From Candidatus Brocadia sapporoensis (GTDB lineage Bacteria; Planctomycetota; Brocadiia; Brocadiales; Brocadiaceae), in contig NZ_MJUW02000108.1 of the NCBI RefSeq assembly GCF_001753675.2, positions 1 to 64,000 of the forward strand: a stretch of DNA of 64,000 nucleotides. Direction: 5' to 3'. The first letter of the stretch is position 1. Each line of letters starts with the position of its first letter. Both the position numbers and the translations under genes were made by a program. The notes under the pieces were generated by a model that saw only the letters and a program-made list of their open reading frames with translations, was not told the DNA's origin and searched no databases. Shown here piece by piece: positions 18,359-26,098 of the stretch.

Positions 18359-19210
18359 CTAATTGTTTCGACCTTTCAATCGTTCGTATTCAGCAAACTC
18401 TCGGTCAGCGTCGGGTTGCATCCCTTTCTTTTTGTAAGCAAGGCCTAAATTATAATGAGCATTTGCAAGATTCGGTTCCGCTGCGGCGACTTTCTGGAAC
18501 TCCTTTATTGCTGCATCATACATTCCCTTCCTGCCATACTCAATACCCTTCTCGTTGATCTTTTTAAGGTCTAATCCGTCAATTTTTACGTCTCTTTCTT
18601 CTTCGGGTTTTTCTCCTTCAGTTACTTTTGGAGAATAAGAGGGCAAAGCAGGTGTGGTTTCCGTATCTTTACTCAAAGAGCTCTTCGTAATGGTTGCTTT
18701 TGTTGCACTCTTGTTCATAGTAACCATTTTCTTTTGTGTCACTTTTGTATCCGGTTTTTTTTGGACGATCGGTTTTGTTTTTTGGGGCGCTTTTGCCATG
18801 GATACCCTGTTGAATGATTTCTTATTCGCTATTTCCAGGGATGCTACCTTTTCCTTCAATTTGGTATGTTCTTTTTCCAGGTTAGATACTTTCATTTTCA
18901 TTTGTGCATGCGCCCTGATCTGCTTATCCTTCGCAGAGGCGAGCTTATTGACCCTGGCTTCAAGGTTGTCTGATTTTTCCTTCAATTTGTCTAATGCCTG
19001 ACGGAGGTCAACTTGAGATTGGGGTAGGTCGCCTTGTTTAAATCCTTTTGTCTGTTCTGTATGCTTATAGGAACTTTCTTTACTATGAACCATCCCACAA
19101 GCAAGAGGCAGCGTTACTACCACAAAAAGAATTATGAATCTAACAGAAGTGCATTTCTGAAATTTTCTTGTTTTCACGGCCTTCTTCCTCCATGAAAAGA
19201 TTGAAGGCAA
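18359..19210 (-). CDS. Membrane-anchored coiled-coil and TPR protein
   Basis: A 283-residue protein. A hydrophobic N-terminal segment (FIILFVVVTLPLACG, about 25-40) could be a signal or anchor. A cysteine sits at its end, but the lipobox is not canonical. A long charged coiled coil follows (about 65-125, LRQALDKLKEKSDNLEARVN, heptad pattern), then a Lys/Thr/Pro-rich linker. One to two TPR units close it at about 215-283 (YGRKGMYDAAIKEFQKVAAA, ANAHYNLGLAYKKKGM). The layout recalls YbgF/CpoB-type periplasmic proteins that link envelope constriction and peptidoglycan synthesis, but no Tol-Pal genes are nearby. Role unknown. Confidence 0.75.
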   Translation of the reverse strand: MPSIFSWRKKAVKTRKFQKCTSVRFIILFVVVTLPLACGMVHSKESSYKHTEQTKGFKQGDLPQSQVDLRQALDKLKEKSDNLEARVNKLASAKDKQIRAHAQMKMKVSNLEKEHTKLKEKVASLEIANKKSFNRVSMAKAPQKTKPIVQKKPDTKVTQKKMVTMNKSATKATITKSSLSKDTETTPALPSYSPKVTEGEKPEEERDVKIDGLDLKKINEKGIEYGRKGMYDAAIKEFQKVAAAEPNLANAHYNLGLAYKKKGMQPDADREFAEYERLKGRNN

Positions 19211-19500
19211 GTAGAGTCATCTATTGCGGTTATTTAAATTAATACATTAGACTTATGTATCGTTAAAGATATATTACATTTACAAATAGATTTTGCAAGT
19301 AATTTCAGCTAAATTTTCAAAATTTGTTATGGACAATTTCCTTCATTACCTTAGTTCAGAGATGCTTTTAAAATACTGCGGGAGTGATTTTGGGGAAAAA
19401 GAGGGGATATTACCATAAATTTGAATATTTGCTGGTGCTTTTTGATATCGCATTTGAAAAATGAGGGGCCTTATTGCGAATATGGAAATTATCTGAAATA
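19211..19500. other. Gap between TPR gene and HDOD-GGDEF gene
   Basis: It should hold the minus-strand promoter for the TPR gene, but no -35/-10 pair there is convincing. No gene is seen. Confidence 0.3.
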
Positions 19501-21042
19501 TTAAAACCAGCTCCTCTTTTGGGTATAAGCGGTAACCCTGTTACGTCCTTTCTTCTTCGACTCGTAGAGCGCCTTATCCGCAAAAGCAACAAGATCGCTA
19601 TTTTTGAATTCTTTATTTGAGGGCTGCACCGTAGCCACGCCAAAACTTGCCGTTACCTTGTATTCTTTAATACCATCATTAAAAATATTCGAAGCGATAC
19701 ATTGCCGTAATTTTTCAGCAATTTTTACCGTTTCCTCCTGAGTTGTTTCAACAAGAACGATGGCAAATTCCTCGCCGCCATAACGTGCGACAATGTCATA
19801 GTCACGGATATTGTTTTTTATCAGCCTGCACGTTTCTTTCAAGATGGAATCACCCGTTTGATGTCCGTATTTATCGTTAAAGCTTTTAAAATGGTCAATA
19901 TCTATGAGGATAAGACTCACAGGCGTCCGCTTACGCAATGATCTGCGTATCTCTGTCTCAAGAAAATTTTGGAAATAACGGTGATTATATATCTCCGTCA
20001 ATCCATCGGTATGCACAAGCTTTTCGAGCTGTTTGTTTTTCTGTTCGAGGTCTTTGGTCAGTTTTTGCAACTCTATCTTGGCGGAAATGAGTTCCTTATT
20101 AATCTGTTCGTATGACAGGTTAATAAGGCTTAAGGCAATATTTGCCTCCTGCAGGATCAATTCAATCGGCTTGGGATTTTCTATATGCAAATCGAAAAAG
20201 GTAGCTATTTCGATTATTTCCGAATGAACTTTTTCCAATATCCCGTCAATGATCTTATCATTAAAGCCAAGCATTGTCTTGGATTTTTCAATAAATTTAT
20301 CATGATTTTCCTGGGGTTGAAAAGCGCTAAGGACATTCGCAATCAGTCCCGATAAATAGACAACCTTTGTCGCAAGCCTTATTTTATTGTCGTTGCCCGG
20401 ATAGCCCTCCGGATTATGGTGGTACAGTATCGGGAACAGGAGCCCGGCAGGGAATCCCCAATTACGGCTAACTTCATGCCCGATAAATGCATGGTTCGCC
20501 CCAATAATCAGGTCTTCAATCGCAAGCACATCCCATGGTGTTTCTGATAACGTTTTCAAGACTCGTTCGTATTGTTCCGGGAATGTGCGCACAAGAATTA
20601 ACTCTCCGATATTCTGCAGGAGCGCCGCGATAAATACTTCCTCCGGCTCGGATTTGTCAATTTCCGACATAATGAGTTTTGCTGCAACAGCCGCAGAAAG
20701 GGATTTCTGCCAAAATTTTTCATAACGAAAGCATCCCTGCTTCTCATTCGCTTTAATTTCAAGAAACGAAACGGAAAGAACCAGACTTCTGATTGCGTTT
20801 TTCCCCATATTTGTCACTGCCTGGTGTACGGTGCCTATTTTGCTGGAAAAGCCGTAGAAGGCAGAGTTGGCAATCCTCAGCACCTTTGCGGATAATGAAA
20901 TGTCTTTCGAAAGCAACTGAACAATTTCACTGATGCTCGTTTCTGGTTTCGATGTGACCGAAATGAGTTTTGATGCTACCGTTGGTAAGGTGGGTAATCC
21001 GGGAGAGTCAAGCACGGCCTTTAGCACTTCATTTTTCAGCAT
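19501..21042 (-). CDS. HDOD domain-diguanylate cyclase fusion
   Basis: A 513-residue cytoplasmic signalling protein. Residues about 15-215 form an HDOD domain (SISEIVQLLSKDISLSAKVLRIANSAFYG; later LLQNIGELIL and GHEVSRNWGFP). Residues 310-345 are a coiled coil. Residues 340-510 are a GGDEF domain that makes cyclic di-GMP from two GTP. The active site is GGEEF (422-426), the metal aspartates lie in LILIDIDHFKSFND (377-390), and an intact product-inhibition site RDYD (413-416) lies five residues before GGEEF. The enzyme therefore looks active and feedback-controlled. HDOD domains act as scaffolds that sense partners or growth state; what this one senses is unknown. AGAGGA upstream of ATG 21042 supports the start. 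Confidence 0.93.
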   Translation of the reverse strand: MLKNEVLKAVLDSPGLPTLPTVASKLISVTSKPETSISEIVQLLSKDISLSAKVLRIANSAFYGFSSKIGTVHQAVTNMGKNAIRSLVLSVSFLEIKANEKQGCFRYEKFWQKSLSAAVAAKLIMSEIDKSEPEEVFIAALLQNIGELILVRTFPEQYERVLKTLSETPWDVLAIEDLIIGANHAFIGHEVSRNWGFPAGLLFPILYHHNPEGYPGNDNKIRLATKVVYLSGLIANVLSAFQPQENHDKFIEKSKTMLGFNDKIIDGILEKVHSEIIEIATFFDLHIENPKPIELILQEANIALSLINLSYEQINKELISAKIELQKLTKDLEQKNKQLEKLVHTDGLTEIYNHRYFQNFLETEIRRSLRKRTPVSLILIDIDHFKSFNDKYGHQTGDSILKETCRLIKNNIRDYDIVARYGGEEFAIVLVETTQEETVKIAEKLRQCIASNIFNDGIKEYKVTASFGVATVQPSNKEFKNSDLVAFADKALYESKKKGRNRVTAYTQKRSWF

Positions 21043-21374
21043 GAATAATTCCTCTTTTTATCAATCGGCTATTCATTAAACATTTTACGAAATTTTCAGC
21101 ATTATATAAAAAATATATTGCAAATACCACTATTCTTCATAACGCCCGTTATCATGGTCCAAATCGGGCATCCGACAGGGAGAAAGCAAAATCTTTAACT
21201 ATGCTGCAATGCGGTGTTCTGGTGGCGAAGGAAATTTATGGTACGGCAAACGGTTTACCGCATTCTCAGTAACCTGTTATCATGATACAGAGAGGCAGAG
21301 ACGGACGGAGTTTATCTGCCCTGAACTTGTATGATGCCTTAATACCCTTTGCAAATCTCTGCGGTTGAATATGA
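21043..21374. other. Intergenic gap
   Basis: No gene is supported up to the promoter at 21375. Several short GC-rich palindromic words occur (near 21160 and 21280), but none forms a clear element. Confidence 0.3.
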
Positions 21375-21403
21375 TTGCAATTCTTAAGATTGATTCTTAC
21401 AAT
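21375..21403 (+). promoter_or_regulatory. Sigma-70-type promoter for the RNase H-like gene
   Basis: TTGCAA (21375-21380), a 17-base spacer and TACAAT (21398-21403). The predicted transcript starts near 21410, at the left arm of the structured leader. Confidence 0.5.
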
Positions 21404-21407
21404 GTGC

Positions 21408-21502
21408 TGTAAGTTTTTAACATATTTCCCAGCGCGGCGTAGTCGTAAGAAAATCCTCCTTAGAATAAACTAAGAGGTGCAGGAGGTTGTAAAAAACTTA
21501 CA
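21408..21502 (+). promoter_or_regulatory. Structured 5' leader, nested stems
   Basis: TGTAAGTTTTT (21408-21418) pairs perfectly over 11 bases with AAAAACTTACA (21492-21502). Inside, CCTCCTTAG (about 21455-21463) and CTAAGAGG (about 21470-21477) form a second hairpin with a six-base loop and one bulge. An anti-ribosome-site word (CCTCC) lies opposite AGGAGG (21481-21486). The preferred start codon at 21543 follows 41 bases later, after AAGGGGGG. It could be a translational control or attenuation element. I do not recognise a known riboswitch class. Confidence 0.45.
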
Positions 21503-21542
21503 AAAAAAGATTTTTTGCAATCATACTATAAAGGGGGGTGTC

Positions 21543-22154
21543 GTGGTTACTAAAAATATATCTTCGCGGAAATTAGTGATGCTAATTTCAAAATATTTAG
21601 ACATTGAAAAATTGATCGAAGAAAATCCTTCGGTTACCAGAAAAATGATCGACGATCTTTTTCTCGAAATTTTAAAAACGAAAACGGAAACAGATCCTGT
21701 GGATATCGGTCTGCCACGACAAGATATTCCGCAGCACGGGCAAAAATGCATAAGCGAACTTATTATTCACACGGATGGGGCATCGAGGGGGAATCCGGGT
21801 AAGGCAGGTATTGGCGTTGCTATCTTCAATGAAGACTATCAACTTGTCGAGGACGTATGCAGGTTTATTGGGAAGGCCACAAATAATGTGGCCGAATATC
21901 AGGCTATGATACTTGCTGCCCAAAAAGCCATTGTCTACCGCGCTAAAAAGGTTATCTTCAAAACTGACAGCGAACTTCTGGTGCGGCAACTCAACGGGGT
22001 ATATCGTGTAAAAAGCTCAAATATTCTGTCCCTTTATGGCGACCTTGTAACGCTATTGAATAAAATACCGATATGGAAGATTCAGCATGTGCGCAGAGAG
22101 GAAAATATCATTGCCGATGCTTTAGCAAACCGGGGCATTGATTCAATGATATAA
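21543..22154 (+). CDS. RNase HI-like protein
   Basis: A 203-residue protein with a C-terminal RNase H fold of the short bacterial/archaeal type-1 class (YpeP/RnhA-like, reverse-transcriptase-like family). Catalytic residues are present: IIHTDGASRGNPGKAG (first Asp), NNVAEYQAMI (Glu), FKTDSELLVRQLNGVY (Asp) and ENIIADALAN (last Asp). It would cut the RNA strand of RNA-DNA hybrids. The N-terminal 60 residues (SRKLVMLISKYLDIEKLIEE, SVTRKMIDDLFLEIL) form a helical extension that is not part of the fold and may be a binding module. The frame is open from a GTG at 21477, but GTG 21543 directly follows AAGGGGGG and is preferred. The structured leader upstream may control it. Confidence 0.85.
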   Translation: MVTKNISSRKLVMLISKYLDIEKLIEENPSVTRKMIDDLFLEILKTKTETDPVDIGLPRQDIPQHGQKCISELIIHTDGASRGNPGKAGIGVAIFNEDYQLVEDVCRFIGKATNNVAEYQAMILAAQKAIVYRAKKVIFKTDSELLVRQLNGVYRVKSSNILSLYGDLVTLLNKIPIWKIQHVRREENIIADALANRGIDSMI

Positions 22155-22173
22155 CCTGGCGTTAAATAAATGA

Positions 22174-22202
22174 TTGACTAATACTTACAGGTATGATATA
22201 GT
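22174..22202 (+). promoter_or_regulatory. Promoter for lolD-ilvE
   Basis: TTGACT (22174-22179), exactly 17 bases, then TATAGT (22197-22202). It lies in the 84-base gap after the RNase H gene. Transcription should start near 22209. Confidence 0.65.
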
Positions 22203-22238
22203 CATCCTTTGCAATTTTAAAATGGCTGCTCATTGTAC

Positions 22239-22961
22239 ATGATTATGATGTCTAAGAATTTTGAAAACAACGAAACATTGTTACAGGCAAAAGATGTATT
22301 TAAGGAATACGCGAATGGTGAGCGTACTGTGCCGGTTTTGCGAGGGATTAACTTAGCCATTAAAAAAGGTGAGATTGTAGTAATTGTGGGTGCCTCTGGT
22401 GCTGGTAAAAGTACCCTATTGCATATCCTGGGGATTTTGGATACACCAACCTCTGGTTCTGTATTCTATAAAGGAATAAACCTGACTCAGCTAAGCGAGA
22501 AGAAACAGGCTGATATGCGTAACCGTGTCTTCGGTTTTGTTTTCCAGTTTTATCATCTCCTGCCCGATTTTACTGCCTTGGAGAATATTTTATTGCCAAG
22601 CCTTATAGGAAGCAGATTCTTAAGGAATGAAACAGTAACGAAAAATTGTAGAGAACGGGCAATTTCCCTGTTGGAGCGCGTTGGCATGAGAGACCGGTTT
22701 ACGCATAAACCATCGCAACTTTCCGGTGGTGAAAGACAACGGGTTGCCATCATTCGGGCGCTGATTAATAATCCGGAATTGTTGCTGTGCGACGAGCCCA
22801 CAGGCAACCTGGATACAAAGACGGGCCATGAAATCCGGGAATTGATCTGGGATGTGAACAAAACAATGAATCAAACGGTTGTGATTGTTACCCATGACGA
22901 AGAAATGGCAAAAAACGCTGGACGAGTTGTGAGAATGGTGGATGGGGGCATTGTTGAGTAA
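22239..22961 (+). CDS. lolD: ABC transporter ATP-binding protein, LolD-like
   Basis: An ATPase of about 240 residues of the MacB/LolD class. Walker [10 protein letters not shown] is near residue 51, the Q-loop lies in [18 protein letters not shown], the signature LSGGERQR is near 150, Walker [13 protein letters not shown] near 171 and the switch histidine in [22 protein letters not shown] is especially LolD-like; LolCDE extracts lipoproteins from the inner membrane. No LolC/E-type permease lies next to it, so it is an orphan here and its partner is not known. ATG codons at 22239, 22245 and 22248 are all possible starts, none with a clear ribosome site. It shares a promoter with ilvE, 29 bases downstream. 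Confidence 0.85.
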   Translation: MIMMSKNFENNETLLQAKDVFKEYANGERTVPVLRGINLAIKKGEIVVIVGASGAGKSTLLHILGILDTPTSGSVFYKGINLTQLSEKKQADMRNRVFGFVFQFYHLLPDFTALENILLPSLIGSRFLRNETVTKNCRERAISLLERVGMRDRFTHKPSQLSGGERQRVAIIRALINNPELLLCDEPTGNLDTKTGHEIRELIWDVNKTMNQTVVIVTHDEEMAKNAGRVVRMVDGGIVE

Positions 22962-22990
22962 AAGGATGAGAAAGGAGTAGAAATTTAGAG

Positions 22991-23854
22991 ATGAGTTTGA
23001 AGATTTACCTAAATGGCAAAATACTTCCTCAAGAAGATGCTAAAATATCAGTTTTCGACCACGGACTGCTTTACGGAGACGGGGTGTTTGAAGGGATTCG
23101 TGCCTATAACGGAAAAATATTCATGCTGCAGCAACACATGGATAGACTTTATGATTCTGCAAAGGCAATTGCCCTCAAGATACCCATAACTAAGGATGAA
23201 ATGGCAGAGGCTATTAAAAAAACCATGGCTGCTAATAATCTAACAGATTCTTACATCCGCCTTGTCGTTACCCGAGGTGTTGGAAAACTTGGATTAGACC
23301 CTAACAAATGTGCGGTGCCGCAGATTATCATTATCACGGATACGATTGAGTTATACTCAAAAGCTCTGTATGAAAGAGGGCTTGATATTGTTACGGTTAC
23401 CACGATCAGAAACCATTTTTCCGCCCTTGACCCCAAAATTAAATCTCTCAATTATCTCAATAATATTTTGGCAAAACTAGAGTCTATTGAAGCAGGGGCT
23501 GGAGAAGCGTTAATGCTGAATAAGGATGGTTATGTAGCAGAATGTGCGGGTGATAATATTTTCATTTTAAAGGATAATATCCTTCTAACGCCCCCGCCAA
23601 GCGCCGGAATATTAATTGGTATTACAAGAAATGTCGTAATGGAACTGGCTGTAAAGATGGGGGTACAGGCTAAAGAGTGTCTGATGACCCGGTATGATGT
23701 TTATATTGCCGATGAGTGCTTTTTGACAGGAACGGCAGCAGAAATTATTCCCGTGGTAAAAATCGATGGTCGTATAATTGGAAATGGTAAACCTGGGAAA
23801 GTTACCCTTGAACTATTAAAATGGTATCGTGATCAGACCAGAAATGGCTATTAG
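22991..23854 (+). CDS. ilvE: Branched-chain amino acid aminotransferase
   Basis: A 287-residue fold-type IV PLP enzyme that carries out the last step of valine, leucine and isoleucine synthesis. It shows ISVFDHGLLYGDGVFEGIRAYNG near 21-43, RLVVTRGVG near 95-103, the PLP lysine in KSLNYLNNILAKLES near 156-170, the phosphate-binding end EcagDNIF near 189 and FLTGTAAEIIPV near 240. The class also contains D-amino-acid transaminase and aminodeoxychorismate lyase, but length and motifs favour IlvE. AAAGGAG lies about 15 bases before the ATG. The stop overlaps the convergent lspA stop by four bases. Confidence 0.9.
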   Translation: MSLKIYLNGKILPQEDAKISVFDHGLLYGDGVFEGIRAYNGKIFMLQQHMDRLYDSAKAIALKIPITKDEMAEAIKKTMAANNLTDSYIRLVVTRGVGKLGLDPNKCAVPQIIIITDTIELYSKALYERGLDIVTVTTIRNHFSALDPKIKSLNYLNNILAKLESIEAGAGEALMLNKDGYVAECAGDNIFILKDNILLTPPPSAGILIGITRNVVMELAVKMGVQAKECLMTRYDVYIADECFLTGTAAEIIPVVKIDGRIIGNGKPGKVTLELLKWYRDQTRNGY

Positions 23855-24327
23855 TTAGCTGCCCTTGTCTTCGAAGCCGAAAAGGTAGAAAAAACCATAA
23901 AAAATATACCAATGCAAATCAGGCTGTCAGCAACATTAAAAGTTGGCCAGTGGTATTTACTTCCAACGTGGAAATCGATAAAATCCCTAACGTAGCCGTA
24001 CCATATCCGATCCCATAAATTCCCTATAGCCCCCGCCAAAACAAGACTTAAAGCAAGATTCGACACAAAAGGAGACTTGTCGGATTTAACATAAATACCG
24101 ATAATCAGGGCAATTGCTATAATTGAAAAAATAATAAAGACGTTGTTTTTGTCTGGAAACATTCCAAAAACTACACCAGTATTTTTACTTTGCAATATAT
24201 TGATTAATCCGGGAATTAACGGTATGTTATCGATTTCATTTATTTTAGAGAACACCATCCATTTTGTTGCAATGTCGAAGGCAACACCAATCACCACAAC
24301 AAAAATAAAGGAAACCACGGCTTTCAT
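23851..24327 (-). CDS. lspA: Lipoprotein signal peptidase (signal peptidase II)
   Basis: A 158-residue membrane aspartyl protease that cleaves the signal peptide of lipoproteins in front of the modified cysteine. Four hydrophobic segments are present. Catalytic aspartates sit in GAIGNLWDRIWYGYVRDFIDF (VRDFIDF block) and FNVADSLICIG (NxAD block), and NTGVVFGMF is the family NxGxxFG motif. ATG 24327 is chosen: it starts ten bases after the dksA-type gene ends and gives the normal length, whereas an upstream in-frame start at 24390 would add residues unlike the family. Together with LolD it handles lipoproteins, but on the other strand. Confidence 0.93.
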   Translation of the reverse strand: MKAVVSFIFVVVIGVAFDIATKWMVFSKINEIDNIPLIPGLINILQSKNTGVVFGMFPDKNNVFIIFSIIAIALIIGIYVKSDKSPFVSNLALSLVLAGAIGNLWDRIWYGYVRDFIDFHVGSKYHWPTFNVADSLICIGIFFMVFSTFSASKTRAAN

Positions 24328-24337
24328 AAAAGTTGTT

Positions 24338-24712
24338 TTAAACGTTATCTGTCTCCTCTTCTCTTTGACAATCAATGCAAAGCTTTGCATAAGGTACAGC
24401 TTTTAGACGTTCTTTATTTATTTTTTTCCCGCATGACTCACAAACACCAAACGTGCCTTCCTCAATTTTTTCCAAGGCTGTATCAATGTTGCGGACGCTT
24501 TCTTCCCCGCTTTGAATGAGCTCAATCATAAGATCTCTTTCGTAATTGTCTGTGCCAACATCTGCCATATGTATCGGAACATTGGATAAATCTCCCGATG
24601 CATCTTGCCTAGATCTTTTTAATGCCTCCCCCTGCATAGAATCTACTTTTCCTACGAGCCTTTCCCTTAAAGAAAGGAGGAGTTTTTTAAACTGAGCAAA
24701 TTCTTCTTTCAT
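24338..24712 (-). CDS. DksA/TraR-type zinc-finger protein
   Basis: A 124-residue protein. An N-terminal coiled coil (MKEEFAQFKKLLLSLRERL, then LMIELIQSGEESVRNIDTAL) and a C4 zinc finger CESCGKKI...LCIDCQ near residues 88-112 (C-x2-C-x17-C-x2-C) define the family. DksA proteins enter the RNA polymerase secondary channel and potentiate (p)ppGpp. This one has the short form (about 125 residues) found in many phyla and in general-stress proteins such as YteA; the DxxDxA tip motif of true DksA is only partly present. ATG 24712 follows GGAGAATAAA and is preferred over a start at 24754. A good promoter lies 170 bases upstream and lspA follows. Confidence 0.88.
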   Translation of the reverse strand: MKEEFAQFKKLLLSLRERLVGKVDSMQGEALKRSRQDASGDLSNVPIHMADVGTDNYERDLMIELIQSGEESVRNIDTALEKIEEGTFGVCESCGKKINKERLKAVPYAKLCIDCQREEETDNV

Positions 24713-24882
24713 TTTATTCTCCGAGAATGAATTTAAAAATAACATCTGAATCACATCTATTCCATCTTACTACTCCATGAGTTCTGTTATGAAGGCAGTA
24801 CTTTTTGGGAGGTGTATTGCTTGTGCAAAAAGCTTGCATAATTCCCTGAGCATTTAATCGGACTGTAGGGACTGTAGGCGGA

Positions 24883-24911
24883 ATGATAGCATATAATATA
24901 AATTTAGTCAA
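24883..24911 (-). promoter_or_regulatory. Promoter for dksA-type gene and lspA
   Basis: On the minus strand, TTGACT (24911-24906), 17 bases, TATCAT (24888-24883). It gives a leader of about 165 bases. Confidence 0.6.
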
Positions 24912-24996
24912 TAGAATTTGGGATTGAACTGGTTGAAATGTGGGGTGATAACATTGAATTTGTCTGGTTTTTATTTTCTGGCAAATTTTGTAAAAT

Positions 24997-25033
24997 AAAA
25001 AACGGGTAATGTTTAGAACACCACCCGTTTTTA
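24997..25033 (-). terminator. Rho-independent terminator, likely bidirectional
   Basis: Six-base ACGGGT (25002-25007) pairs with ACCCGT (25023-25028); the stem extends through flanking A/T bases to about ten pairs, with a 15-base loop. T-runs follow on both strands. On the minus strand it ends the small cysteine gene at 25065. Confidence 0.7.
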
Positions 25034-25064
25034 TTGTTTTAAATCGTGCATTGATACAAGATTT

Positions 25065-25256
25065 TTACTGTTCCTTTTTTCTTTCCCTTGTTTTTTCCGG
25101 GACTATATCATTTATCTGCCAGTTGCGTTCAAAGGCAGTGCAAGACTTATAAGCCACGTCACGCATAAGAATATTACAAAAAGCAACTTTACCATCTAAA
25201 ACGATCGCATAATTGCATCCAAAACAAATGCTCTTCTTAGCTTTTTTATTTTTCAT
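25065..25256 (-). CDS. Small cysteine-rich protein of unknown function
   Basis: A 63-residue protein with four cysteines (CFGCNYAIVLDGKVAFC and KSCTAFE). It resembles a small metal- or Fe-S-binding domain of the C-x2-C...C...C type. AAGGAG lies ten bases before ATG 25256, a promoter lies upstream and a strong terminator downstream, so it is a real, monocistronic gene. I do not recognise the family. The lysine-rich ends suggest a soluble cytoplasmic protein. Confidence 0.65.
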   Translation of the reverse strand: MKNKKAKKSICFGCNYAIVLDGKVAFCNILMRDVAYKSCTAFERNWQINDIVPEKTRERKKEQ

Positions 25257-25307
25257 CTACTCGTGCTCCTTAAGGGTTAGTAGAAAATAAAAATTATATA
25301 CAATGGA

Positions 25308-25337
25308 ATTTTACCGAATGGATATAGTGTAAGTCAA
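25308..25337 (-). promoter_or_regulatory. Promoter for the small cysteine-rich gene
   Basis: On the minus strand TTGACT (25337-25332), 18 bases, TAAAAT (25313-25308). A further TATAAT word lies about 17 bases downstream, so the exact start point is uncertain. Confidence 0.45.
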
Positions 25338-25479
25338 CGTAAAACCGATACTGCTATTTAAATTTAACGTTAAGAATTCTGAACTCCAGTCCTGAATAGG
25401 GCAGAGAGGGTTTTCCTCACGCTGCACTCCGATCCGTACTGGTGAATTCCCTGCATGGAGTTTTAGTGTCAATGATTAC

Positions 25480-25697
25480 CTATTCAGCATTGACTGAGTA
25501 ACTTTGTTATCAACCAAATTGAGTTTACTGGTAAGGATCTGATAGTCATAATAGTTCTGGATTCCATAGCTGTATCCCGGAATAATCTTCACGAAGGTAT
25601 CGACGTCGGAATGGATGAGGGTTTTGTCAGACGACGCCTTCATGTCAACATTATAAACAGAGGCAATAGCAAGCGGTGTTCTTTCTGTGTCACTTAT
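25480..25697 (-). pseudogene. C-terminal fragment of an unidentified gene
   Basis: A minus-strand frame open for 72 codons to a stop, without a start codon. It reads SDTERTPLAIASVYNVDMKA, then DTFVKIIPGYSYGIQNYYDY and QILTSKLNLVDNKV at the end. It looks coding in composition and preserved at the 3' end, so it is probably a 5'-truncated gene. The tail vaguely recalls helices of outer-membrane efflux proteins, but I cannot name it. Confidence 0.35.
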
Positions 25698-25773
25698 TCA
25701 CGCAGCCCAGGTAAAACGACTCGGGTCTGCTGAACGCAATTACCCAAAAGATCAAGGGTTGATCTTATGCTGG

Positions 25774-25866
25774 TACGGGATGGATTTGCGGTATATTCTG
25801 GTATTATCGTCCGTGAGGTTGGGACGGGAAGCCAGTTATGACAGCCTGAAGGATTTTGTCAGGTGA
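25774..25866 (+). pseudogene. Fragment of the same transposase family as at 15797
   Basis: The 30-codon frame reads YGMDLRYILVLSSVRLGREA then SYDSLKDFV. It aligns with the GMDL...LVLS...R...YDLLEDF block of the dead transposase at 15797-16260. Both flanks are non-homologous. Confidence 0.55.
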
Positions 25867-25991
25867 AAAAACTCCGCTGTTGCTTTTTAAAAAAGCGCAT
25901 TTTCATTCAAGCGTTCTTTATGTTAGGGTATATAAACAATTTCTTTGCCGTTAATATTTTGTGGAATAAATAATGTCAGCACGGTTTTTGT

Positions 25992-26019
25992 TTGCATAAA
26001 TGGTTAATCTTATTATAAT
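25992..26019 (+). promoter_or_regulatory. Promoter for pckA
   Basis: TTGCAT (25992-25997), 16 bases, perfect TATAAT (26014-26019). The leader to the start codon is about 73 bases. Confidence 0.6.
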
Positions 26020-26098
26020 AAAAGGATTTTATGCGAGATTTGCCGCCTTTCAGAGACATCTGGAATAATGCTCATTACCTTAGATAAGGGGATTAACC

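Larger units (their letters stand above)
25257..26098. other. Long gap with two gene remnants
   Basis: It holds a minus-strand promoter (25308-25337), two dead gene pieces (25480-25697, 25774-25866) and the pckA promoter (25992-26019). The rest shows no intact gene. Confidence 0.5.

Noticed and set aside
18654-19001. 115-codon frame antisense to the TPR gene
   Set aside because: It is the shadow of a lysine-rich coiled-coil gene; the sense strand has a clear protein.
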